From NCBI GenBank assembly GCA_965200885.1, contig OZ241737.1, positions 682,001 through 746,000 of the forward strand: 64,000 nt of DNA, in the 5' to 3' direction. Shown one piece after another: positions 7,304 to 16,274 of the stretch. The translations under genes and the position numbers were made by a program. Positions within the stretch are counted from its first letter, which is position 1. Every line of letters begins with the position of its first letter. The DNA comes from MPNP01 sp026710155. Lineage in GTDB: Bacteria > Pseudomonadota > Alphaproteobacteria > Rhodobacterales > Rhodobacteraceae. Below the pieces are notes generated by a model. It had not been told where the DNA came from, did no database searches, and worked only from the letters and a program-made list of their open reading frames with translations.

Positions 7304-8417
7304 AAACAGATTTCAGATCCCTGATTTGCTGGATTTCCACATGTTCATCAACCTGATGTATGGTTTTACCGACCAATCCAACTTCAACCACGGGACAGTG
7401 GTGGGTAATGAATCTCGCATCAGAGGTTCCGCCAGAGGTGGAAAGTTCTGGTTGTATGCCAATGGTTTTGCATACGGCGTTGGCAACCAGTTCCGTAAAG
7501 TCCCCTTTTGGGGTTATAAAACTTTCTGCAACTGAAAGCACTTGGAGTTTCCCTTCACACATATGTTCTGAACAGGCCCCGCTCACTTCATCCCTGATCC
7601 AGTCCAGAAGACTTTCCGATGTATGCAGGTCATTGAAGCGGATATTAAATAAGGCAGTACACTTTGAGGGAATAATATTGACAGTCTGGTTGTCTGCCTC
7701 AATTGAGGACAATGCCAGATTTGTCGGTTGAAAATCATCAGTTCCTTCATCCAGACTCACTGATGTGAGCCGATACCCCAAATGGGCCATGGCCTCGACC
7801 GGATTGATGTATCTTTCAGGATAAGCCGAATGTCCCTGAACTCCCCGCAAGGTTATTTTAACCGAAAGCGATCCCCTTCTCCCGATCTTGATGGCTTCGC
7901 CCATTGTCTCCGGACAGGTTGGTTCCCCAACAATACAGACATCCATTTTATGGTTTTGGGCTTCCATCCAGTCGAATATGGCGATTGTACCATCCACTGC
8001 ACGTGCTTCTTCATCTCCAGTGATGGCAATTATCAGCGATCCCTTCGGGGGTGATTCTTGGACAAAGGACACCGCAGCAGCTACAAATGCAGCGACCCCG
8101 GATTTCATGTCCGCAGCTCCTCTTCCCCATAGTTTTTTCTGTTTTATGTCACCTCCAAAGGGATCTACCGACCAGGCATCAAGATCACCAACTGGAACCG
8201 TGTCGGTATGCCCATTAAATCCAAAAACGGGACCCTCCGTCCCCCACCGAGCGAACAGATTTGGAATACCGTTGCGATCAACCCTTGTACAACTGAACTT
8301 GGCTTGCGCAAGTATCTCGGATAAAAGCTCAAGGGCACCTCCTTCAAGGGGAGTTACCGATTCACATTGTACCAGTTGTTGCGTTAGTTTTACCGGATCA
8401 ATCAGATTGCAGGACAT
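7272..8417 (-). CDS. dapE: Succinyl-diaminopimelate desuccinylase
   Basis: 381 residues, an M20-family metallopeptidase-fold enzyme. Metal-binding and catalytic residues are visible: H70 and D72 in GHTDTVP, D103 in RGAADMKSG, and E136/E137 in TGDEEARA. A dimerisation domain follows near residues 180-290. It removes succinate from N-succinyl-L,L-DAP in lysine and peptidoglycan precursor synthesis. It lies 28 bases after dapD, the enzyme two steps earlier, supporting DapE over other M20 amidases. ATG 8417 is a clear start. Confidence 0.95.
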   Translation of the reverse strand: MSCNLIDPVKLTQQLVQCESVTPLEGGALELLSEILAQAKFSCTRVDRNGIPNLFARWGTEGPVFGFNGHTDTVPVGDLDAWSVDPFGGDIKQKKLWGRGAADMKSGVAAFVAAAVSFVQESPPKGSLIIAITGDEEARAVDGTIAIFDWMEAQNHKMDVCIVGEPTCPETMGEAIKIGRRGSLSVKITLRGVQGHSAYPERYINPVEAMAHLGYRLTSVSLDEGTDDFQPTNLALSSIEADNQTVNIIPSKCTALFNIRFNDLHTSESLLDWIRDEVSGACSEHMCEGKLQVLSVAESFITPKGDFTELVANAVCKTIGIQPELSTSGGTSDARFITHHCPVVEVGLVGKTIHQVDEHVEIQQIRDLKSVYVQCLKDYFD

Positions 8418-8445
8418 GTGACCTCAGCAAGGGAATGGCGTGGAA

Positions 8446-9273
8446 CTAGTCCCGCAAGAGCTCATTGATTGATGTTTTGCCACGGGTTTTTGCATCCACG
8501 TTCTTGACGATCACGGCACAATACAGGTTGACATTGTTGGTACTTGGCAAGGATCCTGAAACAACAACCGAATATGGTGGAATTTCACCGTAGGATACCT
8601 TGCCAGTAGATCGATCAAAGATCTTGGTGGATTGACCAATATATACCCCCATCCCCACAACGGAACCTTCCCTTAAGACAACACCCTCCACGATTTCTGA
8701 CCTGGCTCCAATGAAGCAATTATCCTCGATGATTGTTGGTCCTGCTTGCATGGGTTCCAATACCCCACCGATACCTGCCCCCCCAGAAAGATGAACATTT
8801 TTACCTATCTGTGCACAGGATCCAACTGTTGCCCAGGTGTCAACCATGGTCCCTTCATCAACATAGGCACCGAGATTCACGAAAGAGGGCATCAGAACGA
8901 CACCGGGAGCAATATAGGCGGATTTTCGAACGATACAGTTCGGCACAGCACGGAAACCTGCTTTCTGCCAATCAGCCGGTCCCCAACCCAAGAACTTGGA
9001 ATCGACCTTGTCCCACCAGGTTGAATTCTGTGGACCACCTTCCTGTGGTTCCATATCCTGAAGACGAAATCCGAGCAATACCGCTTTTTTTGCCCATTGG
9101 TTTACAACCCATATGCCGTCGGCTTTCCGCTCAGCCACCCGGATTTTTCCCTTATCCAGTTCTTCCAGGGTCTGGGTTATGGCATTCCTGGTCGGGCCGG
9201 TGGTTCCCGGGTTGATGTCTGCCCGGTTTTCCCAAGCACTTTCTATGGCAATTTCCAGCTCACCTGCTTGCAT
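8446..9273 (-). CDS. dapD: Tetrahydrodipicolinate N-succinyltransferase
   Basis: 275 residues from ATG 9273, preceded by AGGATTGGA. The frame extends to a TTG at 9303, but MQAGELEIAIESAW matches the usual N-terminus. The C-terminal half is a left-handed beta-helix of hexapeptide repeats (IAPGVVLMPSFVNLGAYVD and following). It transfers succinate from succinyl-CoA to tetrahydrodipicolinate, the first step of the succinylase branch to DAP and lysine. A run of seven Gs codes for SGGAG in frame. dapD leads an operon with dapE and a DUF2064 gene. Confidence 0.95.
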   Translation of the reverse strand: MQAGELEIAIESAWENRADINPGTTGPTRNAITQTLEELDKGKIRVAERKADGIWVVNQWAKKAVLLGFRLQDMEPQEGGPQNSTWWDKVDSKFLGWGPADWQKAGFRAVPNCIVRKSAYIAPGVVLMPSFVNLGAYVDEGTMVDTWATVGSCAQIGKNVHLSGGAGIGGVLEPMQAGPTIIEDNCFIGARSEIVEGVVLREGSVVGMGVYIGQSTKIFDRSTGKVSYGEIPPYSVVVSGSLPSTNNVNLYCAVIVKNVDAKTRGKTSINELLRD

Positions 9274-9339
9274 AGTCAATTCCAATCCTTTCAAATCAAA
9301 CAAAAATATGTGGGGAGATTACGTTGTACAAAAGTAGGG

Positions 9340-10257
9340 TTATTCTCTTACACTTTGGGATGCATTCAACACAGCTTCGCATTCTTCAGGCAAATCAGCC
9401 ATGACATAATCCCTGACAGTCCTGGGCGGAGGGGCATCCGGGTCTCGCGGTTTGGTCATTAAATCAAGAAAATAGTCGGATACCCAATAATACAGGTTTT
9501 CATCACAACCATCCCCACCCTTGGACAATTCATTTACCGTGGGAGTTTGGGTTTCGCACTTGGTAGACGATTCCGGGCATATCAATCGTACATGGAAATG
9601 ATAATTGTGGCCATAATAGGGCCTTATCTTTTGCAACCACATCCTGTCCTCACCTGCCTTGTCACACATGTCTATTTTGGCTGCAGCGGCAACAAAAATC
9701 CTGTCAACTCTCGAATCCTTTGCGGCAGCCTTTAAAAGTTCCATGTGTGAATCAGTCCAATTGTCGGTTACATTTTTCTGATCGGCTGAACGAATTGAAA
9801 TCGAACTGATTTCCTCCCTTTCCTGCCTGGATAAATCCAGCCGTCCCGGGGGCAGCATCCAAATATCCACATCAAGGCCGATTTGGTGAGAAGCATGCCC
9901 AGATGTCATGGGGCCACCTCGTGGTTGTGTAAGATCACCAACATAAAGGCCATTCCAGCCAATTTCCCTTGCCTTTTCGCTCAAATCGATAATAAAATCA
10001 ATCAAAAACGGGTGTCCCCAGTTTCTGTTGCGACTTAATCTCATGGCCTGCCAGGTGGGTCCTGTTTCAGGTAACAACACACCCCCTGCCAGACAGCCCT
10101 TGGCATAACTTCCAATTGGTTCAGGAACACCTTGGGTGCCTTCCAACTTTGCTCCAAACAGTTGGTTGGCTTTTTCCTCTGACCACAATGGCGAGGAAAA
10201 AGCCAGGAAAAGCACCGTGGCCAAAGTGATAAAAGATAACAATTTTGGTGACTTCAT
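9340..10257 (-). CDS. mepA: Penicillin-insensitive murein endopeptidase
   Basis: 305 residues. A signal peptide (MKSPKLLSFITL, hydrophobic to about residue 20, cleavage near LWSEE) sends it to the periplasm. The LAS-type metallopeptidase motifs are present: GHASHQIGLDVDIW at 120-133 with H121, H124 and D131, and YHFHVRLICP near residue 224. MepA cuts D-Ala-mDAP cross-links in peptidoglycan. It is a single gene reading away from yggT. A two-Cys C-terminal region (CDENL, CEAVL) may carry disulfides. Confidence 0.92.
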   Translation of the reverse strand: MKSPKLLSFITLATVLFLAFSSPLWSEEKANQLFGAKLEGTQGVPEPIGSYAKGCLAGGVLLPETGPTWQAMRLSRNRNWGHPFLIDFIIDLSEKAREIGWNGLYVGDLTQPRGGPMTSGHASHQIGLDVDIWMLPPGRLDLSRQEREEISSISIRSADQKNVTDNWTDSHMELLKAAAKDSRVDRIFVAAAAKIDMCDKAGEDRMWLQKIRPYYGHNYHFHVRLICPESSTKCETQTPTVNELSKGGDGCDENLYYWVSDYFLDLMTKPRDPDAPPPRTVRDYVMADLPEECEAVLNASQSVRE

Positions 10258-10444
10258 GTTACAGCTATCTTACGATTATATATAATCAATGCAATTACAC
10301 TCTGCTTTACAGGATTTTCAACCTTAAATTCTTTTGATTATGTTGTTTCAATAATATACGAATTTGGTGATAAGGCGAATGACAGTTAAACTTGAATTTG
10401 CCTTACCTTTGTTTAAATGATTCTGTGAAGAGGAAAGGTGTTAA

Positions 10445-10729
10445 ATGGTACTTATAATAAATTTGATTTATTTACTGCTTGATATACTTTGGTGGGTTGT
10501 AATTGCACATGCCCTGATGAGTTGGCTGATCAGTATGAATGTATTTGACCCCAACAACCAGTTTATCAGGAATCTTTGGGGTTTGCTGGAAAGAATTCTT
10601 TATCCGATTTACAGCAGGATCAGGCCCTACCTGCCAAATACCGGGGCAATTGATCTGTCTCCCTTGGTCCTTATTGTTGGCATTATCATTGTCAGGCAGT
10701 TGTTGGCAAACCTCTTTCTGATGGGTTGA
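10445..10729 (+). CDS. YggT family integral membrane protein
   Basis: 94 residues with two hydrophobic segments (about 3-30 and 68-92) around a conserved amphipathic loop (RILYPIYSRIRPYLP). This is the single-repeat YggT layout. AGAGGAAAGG precedes the ATG. The family is widespread, linked to osmotic tolerance and cytochrome or cell-division neighbourhoods, without an established reaction. It stands alone here and converges on msrA. Confidence 0.85.
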   Translation: MVLIINLIYLLLDILWWVVIAHALMSWLISMNVFDPNNQFIRNLWGLLERILYPIYSRIRPYLPNTGAIDLSPLVLIVGIIIVRQLLANLFLMG

Positions 10730-10808
10730 GATTCACCAGTTCAGACAATCATGCACAATAAATCCCGATCTTGACTCTGGCAATCCTGTGTGAAATTCTT
10801 CCCTGATA

Positions 10809-11456
10809 CTATTTGGCAAAAATTGCTGCATCTCCCCACAGTGCCTTGACTCTGGCATCCCTGCCACAACCCTTGCGGTATCTTTTATAGGCCTGGGCTT
10901 TGGTTAGCACCCCAAAACGGGTTATGATTCGATCATTGCTATCATAATATCCCTGATGATAGTCCCCTGCCGGAAAAAAATCTCCAGCTTCCAAGATTTG
11001 GGTCACGATCTCCATACCCAATGCCTCCTGCGCTTCAGCCCTTGATGTCAGCGCTATCTTCTCCTGTTCCTTATCCAAAGCAAATACAGCCGTTCTGTAG
11101 GAATGTCCCCTGTCACAAAACTGCCCGCCATCATCTGTTGGGTCAATGCTTCGCCAGAAAAGGTCTACCAACTGTTGATAAGACACAATGGAAGGATCAT
11201 AATCAATCTTTACGGCTTCATAATGCCCGGTTCCTCCTGAAGTTACATCCTTGTAGGATGGGTTATCCTTGTTGCCTCCGGTAAATCCCGATATCGTACC
11301 CAAGACTCCTTCAACTGAATCAAAATCCTTTTCCACACACCAAAAACATCCACCAGCAAAAATGGCAGTCTCAACTGATTTGGCTGGCAGTGATGTCGAA
11401 AGGCTTAATCCAACCGCTAACAAAGAGGATAAGGCCAAATACTTAAAATATTTCAT
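10809..11456 (-). CDS. msrA: Peptide methionine-S-sulfoxide reductase, exported form
   Basis: 215 residues. An N-terminal signal peptide (about 1-25, ending ...LPAKSVE) precedes the catalytic motif GGCFWC (C37 nucleophile, C40). Other family marks are GVLGTISGFTGG and GHYEAVKIDYDP. C-terminal KGCGRD supplies a resolving cysteine. It reduces methionine-S-sulfoxide in damaged proteins. The leader suggests periplasmic repair, unlike the usual cytosolic MsrA. Confidence 0.93.
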   Translation of the reverse strand: MKYFKYLALSSLLAVGLSLSTSLPAKSVETAIFAGGCFWCVEKDFDSVEGVLGTISGFTGGNKDNPSYKDVTSGGTGHYEAVKIDYDPSIVSYQQLVDLFWRSIDPTDDGGQFCDRGHSYRTAVFALDKEQEKIALTSRAEAQEALGMEIVTQILEAGDFFPAGDYHQGYYDSNDRIITRFGVLTKAQAYKRYRKGCGRDARVKALWGDAAIFAK

Positions 11457-11512
11457 GATGACTCCTGAGAATTTCCGGTCTGGGTTTGAATAGTATATCG
11501 ATCTGAATCTCG

Positions 11513-12085
11513 CTAATTGGTTTGATTAGCAACCTTTCTGATAAGATCCAATACAATTTCACAATCATTCAAGGAATTGTGAATGTCTGGCTGGTTTGTG
11601 GTTCCTTCAAACCTTGCTGCATCCGCAAGTTTATGCCACTTCCATGATCCCCACTGATTTGGAACCTTTCTGTAGGCAGCATATTCCTTCATAATACACC
11701 GGCCATTATAAGGAACAAAATAGACTTGGGGTTTTTGCATTTCACATGTTTGTCTGATCAATCGGGTATCAAATTCCAAATTATATACCAGTACAATTTT
11801 TGCCGTTCTTGTGGTTAGTTCTGTAAAACTGTCATGGTACTTTGCCCAAGGTTGGGCGTTTAAATCCATTAGTTTAGCCTCCGTCAATCCATGGATTTTG
11901 GCAGCCTCCCTCGGTATTGGTTTATTTGGCAGAACATATTCATCGAACCTTTTCCGACCAGTGGTATCAATTACCGAAACCTGCAATACTTCCGAATCAG
12001 GTTTGAAACCAGTGGTCTCGGTATCCAATATCAATACATCTTCCCTACCCAATAGGGTACTCCAATTATGTACAGAACTTTTCAT
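11513..12085 (-). CDS. DEDDh-family 3'-5' exonuclease
   Basis: 190 residues from ATG 12085 (a TTG at 12100 is possible but has no better ribosome site). ExoI is LILDTETTG, the second acidic element is VYNLEFDTRLI, and the C-terminal HNSLNDCEIVLDLI gives the H and D of DEDDh. This is the RNase T/DnaQ exonuclease fold. It differs from the true DnaQ encoded next door by a short insertion rich in aromatic residues. The substrate (DNA repair intermediate or RNA) is not evident. It lies 96 bases beyond dnaQ on the same strand. Confidence 0.75.
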   Translation of the reverse strand: MKSSVHNWSTLLGREDVLILDTETTGFKPDSEVLQVSVIDTTGRKRFDEYVLPNKPIPREAAKIHGLTEAKLMDLNAQPWAKYHDSFTELTTRTAKIVLVYNLEFDTRLIRQTCEMQKPQVYFVPYNGRCIMKEYAAYRKVPNQWGSWKWHKLADAARFEGTTNQPDIHNSLNDCEIVLDLIRKVANQTN

Positions 12086-12181
12086 AAATATCCCAGTCAA
12101 TAAAAAAAACGATCTATTTTACAAGATTGATAGAATAGCAAAAAAAACCAGAAATTTTAAATCATTGGGAGTATTGAATTT

Positions 12182-12868
12182 TTATTTGTTGGCTGTTTGG
12201 GACCACAGGCTGTCGGGTCCGAGATATTTGTTCACATATTCTTCATGCGAAGCCAGCTCCTCCTCGGAAATGGAAAATTTAATTGGAAGCGACCTCTCCG
12301 GGAATTTCCTGGACTGTTTTGTTGCAGTTGTGTCAATATCGGCAAACAGATCCTTTCCTCCTTCCTGATTCAACTTGTTATATATTTCGGACAGTATCTG
12401 GGCATCGATCAAGGCACCGTGCATGGATCTGATTGATAGGTCCAACCTGTAATAATTTCCGAGAGCATCCAGATTGTGCTGTGCCTTGCTAGGTAAAACC
12501 CGACGTGCCAATTCCAGTGTATCCACGACCCGATCAAGGTTGATCTCCCTTTTTCCGCAGCGTTTTAACTCCATGTTGATAAATGGGACATCAAACTCTG
12601 CATTGTGAATAACCAAATTCGAATCCCCAATGATCTCAAGAAACTCATCTGCAATTTCGCTGAATTTTGGTTTGTCCTCCAGAAACTCATTACTTATGCC
12701 GTGAACCTTTAGTGCCTCCTCCTCAATTGGCCTCTCTGGATTTATATACCTTTGATATTCCATACCGGTTCTTTGATGATGAATTTGTTCTATCATGCCT
12801 ATTTCGATAATTCGATTGCTGGCCAAGTCCAAACCAGTGGTCTCAATGTCCAAAATCAACTCTCTCAT
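12182..12868 (-). CDS. dnaQ: DNA polymerase III epsilon subunit (proofreading exonuclease)
   Basis: 228 residues. ExoI is LILDIETTGLD (5-15), ExoII is VIHNAEFDVPFI, and ExoIII is SMHGALIDAQIL, carrying the DEDDh residues. The C-terminal tail (about 180-228) is the expected linker and alpha-binding segment. Epsilon removes misincorporated bases at the fork. The gene follows coaE by 4 bases, in the aroE-coaE-dnaQ order typical of alphaproteobacteria. Confidence 0.95.
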   Translation of the reverse strand: MRELILDIETTGLDLASNRIIEIGMIEQIHHQRTGMEYQRYINPERPIEEEALKVHGISNEFLEDKPKFSEIADEFLEIIGDSNLVIHNAEFDVPFINMELKRCGKREINLDRVVDTLELARRVLPSKAQHNLDALGNYYRLDLSIRSMHGALIDAQILSEIYNKLNQEGGKDLFADIDTTATKQSRKFPERSLPIKFSISEEELASHEEYVNKYLGPDSLWSQTANK

Positions 12869-12872
12869 GGTG

Positions 12873-13463
12873 CTAAACCGTTTTTGTTTTTGCTATTATT
12901 TGCTTCACTTGAAGCCGAGTTTGCTTCAAGCCAACAGAAATGATTACAAAATCTGCCCTTTGTTGTTTTTCTGCATCAGCAAGTTGCCAACTCTTGATTT
13001 TCTGGAACCATTCATGGGTCATCCCTTTTCTTTCCATTACGCGTTTTTCCTGAAACTCTTCAGGGGCTGATACCACTACAACATAATCAACCATATCCTG
13101 AAAACCAGATTCCAAAAGAAGGGGGATTTCAAGCGCTGCCAGTCTGTGATTTTGATTTATGCATTGTACCTTGAACTCTTCTATTTTTTTTCTTACCAAA
13201 GGATGGACAATTACTTCAAGCTTATTTTTTTGATCATGATGATCCAGGAGTTTTTCCTTGAGTTTTTCTTTTTCTATTCCATCGGGTCCAAGAATATCAT
13301 CTCCAAAAGTTTTCCTTAATGGCTCAACCGCTTCACCTCCCGTTCGATACAACTTCTCTACTTCACGATCAGCTTCCCAAACCGGCACTCCTGATTGCTC
13401 AAACATTCTGGATACAGTGCTCTTCCCCATACCGATGGAGCCGGTTATTCCCAAAACTTTCAT
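12873..13463 (-). CDS. coaE: Dephospho-CoA kinase
   Basis: 196 residues. Walker A is GITGSIGMGKST at 5-16. The DREVEKLYR segment and the lid region (EKRVMERKGMT) are as expected. It phosphorylates dephospho-CoA in the last step of CoA synthesis. The start overlaps the aroE stop by four bases (ATGA) and dnaQ follows directly, so the three form one operon. Confidence 0.95.
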   Translation of the reverse strand: MKVLGITGSIGMGKSTVSRMFEQSGVPVWEADREVEKLYRTGGEAVEPLRKTFGDDILGPDGIEKEKLKEKLLDHHDQKNKLEVIVHPLVRKKIEEFKVQCINQNHRLAALEIPLLLESGFQDMVDYVVVVSAPEEFQEKRVMERKGMTHEWFQKIKSWQLADAEKQQRADFVIISVGLKQTRLQVKQIIAKTKTV

Positions 13464-14311
13464 GCTTTCAGTTTTTCGGTCACCAAATTTTTAAGTTCAG
13501 GAGTAACTTCCGGTAGTTTTCCGAACCAGAACTGATATGAACTTGCTGCCTGGTGGAGGAGCATCCCCAGTCCTTCCACAGTCCTGCATCCTTTAATCCC
13601 TGCCTGTTTCAGAAATTCTGTCTTAAGGGGATTATAAACAATATCGTATACTATTGTTCTGCTATTCAGACTGTCATAGGGAAATTTCATTTTCGGCTGG
13701 CCTATCATGCCCAATGATGTTGTATTGACTACCAATGTCACTTCATTCAAGACAGTTTCCAAATCAACATATTCAATGACTTTTATCCTGTTTCCCAGAT
13801 CATTCTGCAGCAATTTTGCTCTTTCTATTGTTCTGTTTGTCAGGTACACTTTTGGAACACCTTCCCTTAAAAGAGTATAGATAATGGCTCTGGATCCCCC
13901 CCCTGCACCAAGTACCAAAGCCGGCCCGCTTACAGCTCTCCAGGTTGGCTCTGTTTCCTTCAAGTTCTGCAGGAATCCGTATCCATCCGTATTGTTGGCA
14001 TAAATTTTTCCGTTTTTTCTCAAGCTCAGAGTGTTTGCTGCACCCAAGAGTGCAGCATTATCTGCAACAAGATCGGCACACATCAATGCCGTCTCCTTAT
14101 GAGGAATGGTAATATTGACACCACCAAAACCCATTTTGGGAAGGGTTTTGATTACTTCCCTGAAATTAGTCCGAGATACTTCAAGGGGAATGTATATTCC
14201 ATTTTCGCCATACTTTTCTATCCAGTAATTATGGATTTTTGGGGATAGGCTGTGTCCAATTGGTGTCCCTACTACACCTGTTAGTATTGGAGTTAATTTG
14301 CTCTTTCTCAT
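13460..14311 (-). CDS. aroE: Shikimate dehydrogenase
   Basis: 283 residues. The substrate-binding N-terminus has GTPIGHSLSPKIHN. The catalytic loop has NITIPHKET. The NADP-binding motif is LVLGAGGGSRA. VNTTSLGM and LGMLLHQA near the C-terminus complete the family pattern. It reduces 3-dehydroshikimate in aromatic amino acid synthesis. The glycine run GAGGGS is encoded by eight consecutive Gs (minus strand), a potential slippage site that is in frame here. It is the first gene of aroE-coaE-dnaQ. Confidence 0.95.
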   Translation of the reverse strand: MRKSKLTPILTGVVGTPIGHSLSPKIHNYWIEKYGENGIYIPLEVSRTNFREVIKTLPKMGFGGVNITIPHKETALMCADLVADNAALLGAANTLSLRKNGKIYANNTDGYGFLQNLKETEPTWRAVSGPALVLGAGGGSRAIIYTLLREGVPKVYLTNRTIERAKLLQNDLGNRIKVIEYVDLETVLNEVTLVVNTTSLGMIGQPKMKFPYDSLNSRTIVYDIVYNPLKTEFLKQAGIKGCRTVEGLGMLLHQAASSYQFWFGKLPEVTPELKNLVTEKLKA

Positions 14312-14679
14312 ATCTTTCTGAACAAGACCTGGTTAATAAGTCTAGGGAAAATGAAGAGGATAAAGTAATTATTCTACTTTGTTTTGAACAATCTATTCAT
14401 GTTTGATTACAGAGTATCTTATTTATTCTTTACCCTAATGTTTTTTCAACTGTTTTTCCACAAAAAAAAATTTCTTTGTAGATTTTCATTTTTCCCTATT
14501 AATAAATGGAAAAAATCTTTCTCTAGCAGGGGTTGTGTCTGATTTTCCACTTTTTGCAATAAACTAATCTTAATTAAATATTTATCTATGAAACTAATAT
14601 TAGATATAAGGATGATGTTATCTTTCATTCAAACAATGATTTTTCGTTTTGACCAAAAACCAATCACAAGGAATGGAAA
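14312..14679. other. AT-rich intergenic region, candidate replication-origin area
   Basis: 368 bases between divergent aroE and the metallo-hydrolase gene, markedly A/T-rich, with runs such as CACAAAAAAAAATTTC and TTAATTAAATATTTATC. TTTTCCACA (one mismatch from a DnaA box) lies near 14454-14462. No second strong box was found by eye. Gene order on both sides (dnaQ-coaE-aroE, hemJ-rho-mnmE-mnmG-rsmG) is that found close to oriC in alphaproteobacteria. It may equally be only a bidirectional promoter region. Confidence 0.3.
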
Positions 14680-15537
14680 TTGCAAAAAATAACAATGGTA
14701 TTGTTGGGAACAAGGGGCGGTCCGAGATTAACCAAGGGTTCCAGTTGGCCAACATCCACTTTGCTTGATGTAGCAGGAAAGTTATATTTGATTGATGCCG
14801 GTTTGGGAGTAACACGACAAATTGTTGATGCTGGATACAACCTGAAAGATATCCAAACAATCATTATCACGCACCACCACTCCGACCATAACCTTGAATT
14901 AGGTCCATTGTTGCACACAAAGTGGGTTTCAGCAATTCCACGGAAAACGAATGTCTACGGACCGCCAGGACTGAAATCATTGTTGGAGGGTTTTTACCAG
15001 TCACAAAAGTTTGACATCGAAACCCGCATCAAGGACGAACAACAAGCACCATTTTTAGACCAGTACAATGCTGTTGAATACACCGAAGGCGTAATGTTGG
15101 ATGATAGTACAGTAAAAGTAATGGCATTGAGAGTCCAGCATCCACCCATTTACCATTGTTATGCCTTACGCTTTGAAATTGGTGAAAAATCAGTTGTTCT
15201 CTCTTCCGACACGGCATATCTTCCAGAATTGAGTGAATTTTCCAAGAAAGCCGATCTATTGCTCCACGAAGCTATGCATTATGAAGGTGTCAAGAAAATG
15301 TGCCAAAGACTGGAGAAAGTAAAACCAAACCTTTTGGAACACATCACCAACGGTCATACCAGGTGTGAAGATGTTGGACGAATTGCAACGGAAGCTGAGG
15401 TTGGTCATCTTGTTCTCAATCATTTTACTCCCACGGACGAGAATGGGATAAAACAGATAGATTTTTACAATGAGGTGAGAAAAACTTGGGCAGGCAGATT
15501 ATCAGTTGGTGCAGATTTGATGAGGATTGAAATTTAA
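14680..15537 (+). CDS. Metallo-beta-lactamase-fold hydrolase
   Basis: 285 residues from TTG 14680, chosen because AAGGA lies 7 bases before it; ATG 14695 is the alternative. The signature THHHSDH is at 64-70, further ligand regions are LLHEAMH and HTRCEDV, and NHFTPTD lies near the C-terminus. This is the RNase Z/arylsulfatase-like branch of MBL proteins. Length and motif order resemble cytosolic MBL hydrolases of unknown substrate. tRNase Z itself is not certain because the exosite arm is not evident. The stop overlaps the region just before hemJ. Confidence 0.75.
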   Translation: MQKITMVLLGTRGGPRLTKGSSWPTSTLLDVAGKLYLIDAGLGVTRQIVDAGYNLKDIQTIIITHHHSDHNLELGPLLHTKWVSAIPRKTNVYGPPGLKSLLEGFYQSQKFDIETRIKDEQQAPFLDQYNAVEYTEGVMLDDSTVKVMALRVQHPPIYHCYALRFEIGEKSVVLSSDTAYLPELSEFSKKADLLLHEAMHYEGVKKMCQRLEKVKPNLLEHITNGHTRCEDVGRIATEAEVGHLVLNHFTPTDENGIKQIDFYNEVRKTWAGRLSVGADLMRIEI

Positions 15538-15541
15538 ATTT

Positions 15542-15982
15542 ATGCTGTATGAACTCTATCAGTGGATAAAAGCCCTCCATATAATTTCTTTCGTTTGTTG
15601 GATGGCAGGTCTGTTTTATCTGCCAAGGCTCTACTTTTACCATGTAACGGAAGGAAATGATCCAAAAACCGGCACACTGTTTACCACAATGGAAACACGC
15701 CTGTTGAAGATCATTACAACACCAGCCATGCTGGCCACCTGGATTTTCGGTCTGATACTTCTTGCCATTCCAGGTGTAGTAACCCTCCAAATGTCTTGGA
15801 TATGGGTTAAGTTGGTAGCTGTTTTATTGCTTTCGGTATTTCATTTTTGGTTGGCCTCCAAAAGGAAAGAGTTGATGGCTGGAACATGCCAAATAAGTGG
15901 AAGAACCTTCAAATGGATGAATGAAATACCAACGTTGCTTTTGATTACCATTGTTTTTCTTGCTGTTATCAAACCGTTTTAG
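15542..15982 (+). CDS. hemJ: Protoporphyrinogen IX oxidase HemJ
   Basis: 146 residues from ATG 15542 (an upstream TTG at 15527 overlaps the previous gene). There are four hydrophobic segments. The conserved start WIKALHIISFVCWMAGLFYLPR carries the invariant His, and PTLLLITIVFLAVIKPF is the typical end. HemJ oxidises protoporphyrinogen IX in haem synthesis in the inner membrane. Its place directly before rho is the standard alphaproteobacterial arrangement, although hemE and hemH are not seen nearby. Confidence 0.9.
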   Translation: MLYELYQWIKALHIISFVCWMAGLFYLPRLYFYHVTEGNDPKTGTLFTTMETRLLKIITTPAMLATWIFGLILLAIPGVVTLQMSWIWVKLVAVLLLSVFHFWLASKRKELMAGTCQISGRTFKWMNEIPTLLLITIVFLAVIKPF

Positions 15983-16274
15983 TTATCAGATCATGGAGGT
16001 TCATTACATCATTACTTGATTTGGCCTCCAAGAAATAATTGGCAAAAATTACCGTACGGGTGATAAATTGATTGAAGGGTATTACAAGTCAACAATAATT
16101 GGGCCAAAAACAGATTTTCTTGTTGAAATTAATTTTTTACTCTTTATTTTAAGAATAAGTCGAAAGGGACCTTTTTAAATCGTTCCCTTGCCCCAAAAAC
16201 AGCCAGGAGTCCTTCTGGTGTATAATCTCTAAGAAAGTCAATTTTTTTCAGTGTCTTGTGACAGGATGGATTCT
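15983..16274. promoter_or_regulatory. rho leader region
   Basis: About 290 bases without a gene. AAGGGA (16164-16169) and TCCCTT (16184-16189) can form a short hairpin. TATAAT at 16221-16226 could be a -10 element for rho, although no convincing -35 is spaced 16-18 bases before it. Long rho leaders are often used for autoregulation, but nothing specific proves this here. Confidence 0.3.

Noticed and set aside
14446..14628. Small minus-strand frame in the aroE upstream gap
   Set aside because: Lys/Asn/Ile-rich translation of A/T-rich DNA with no ribosome site; treated as non-coding.
15983..16274. Riboswitch or structured RNA in the rho leader
   Set aside because: Only one 6-bp stem with a 14-base loop could be drawn by eye and no known riboswitch core was recognised.
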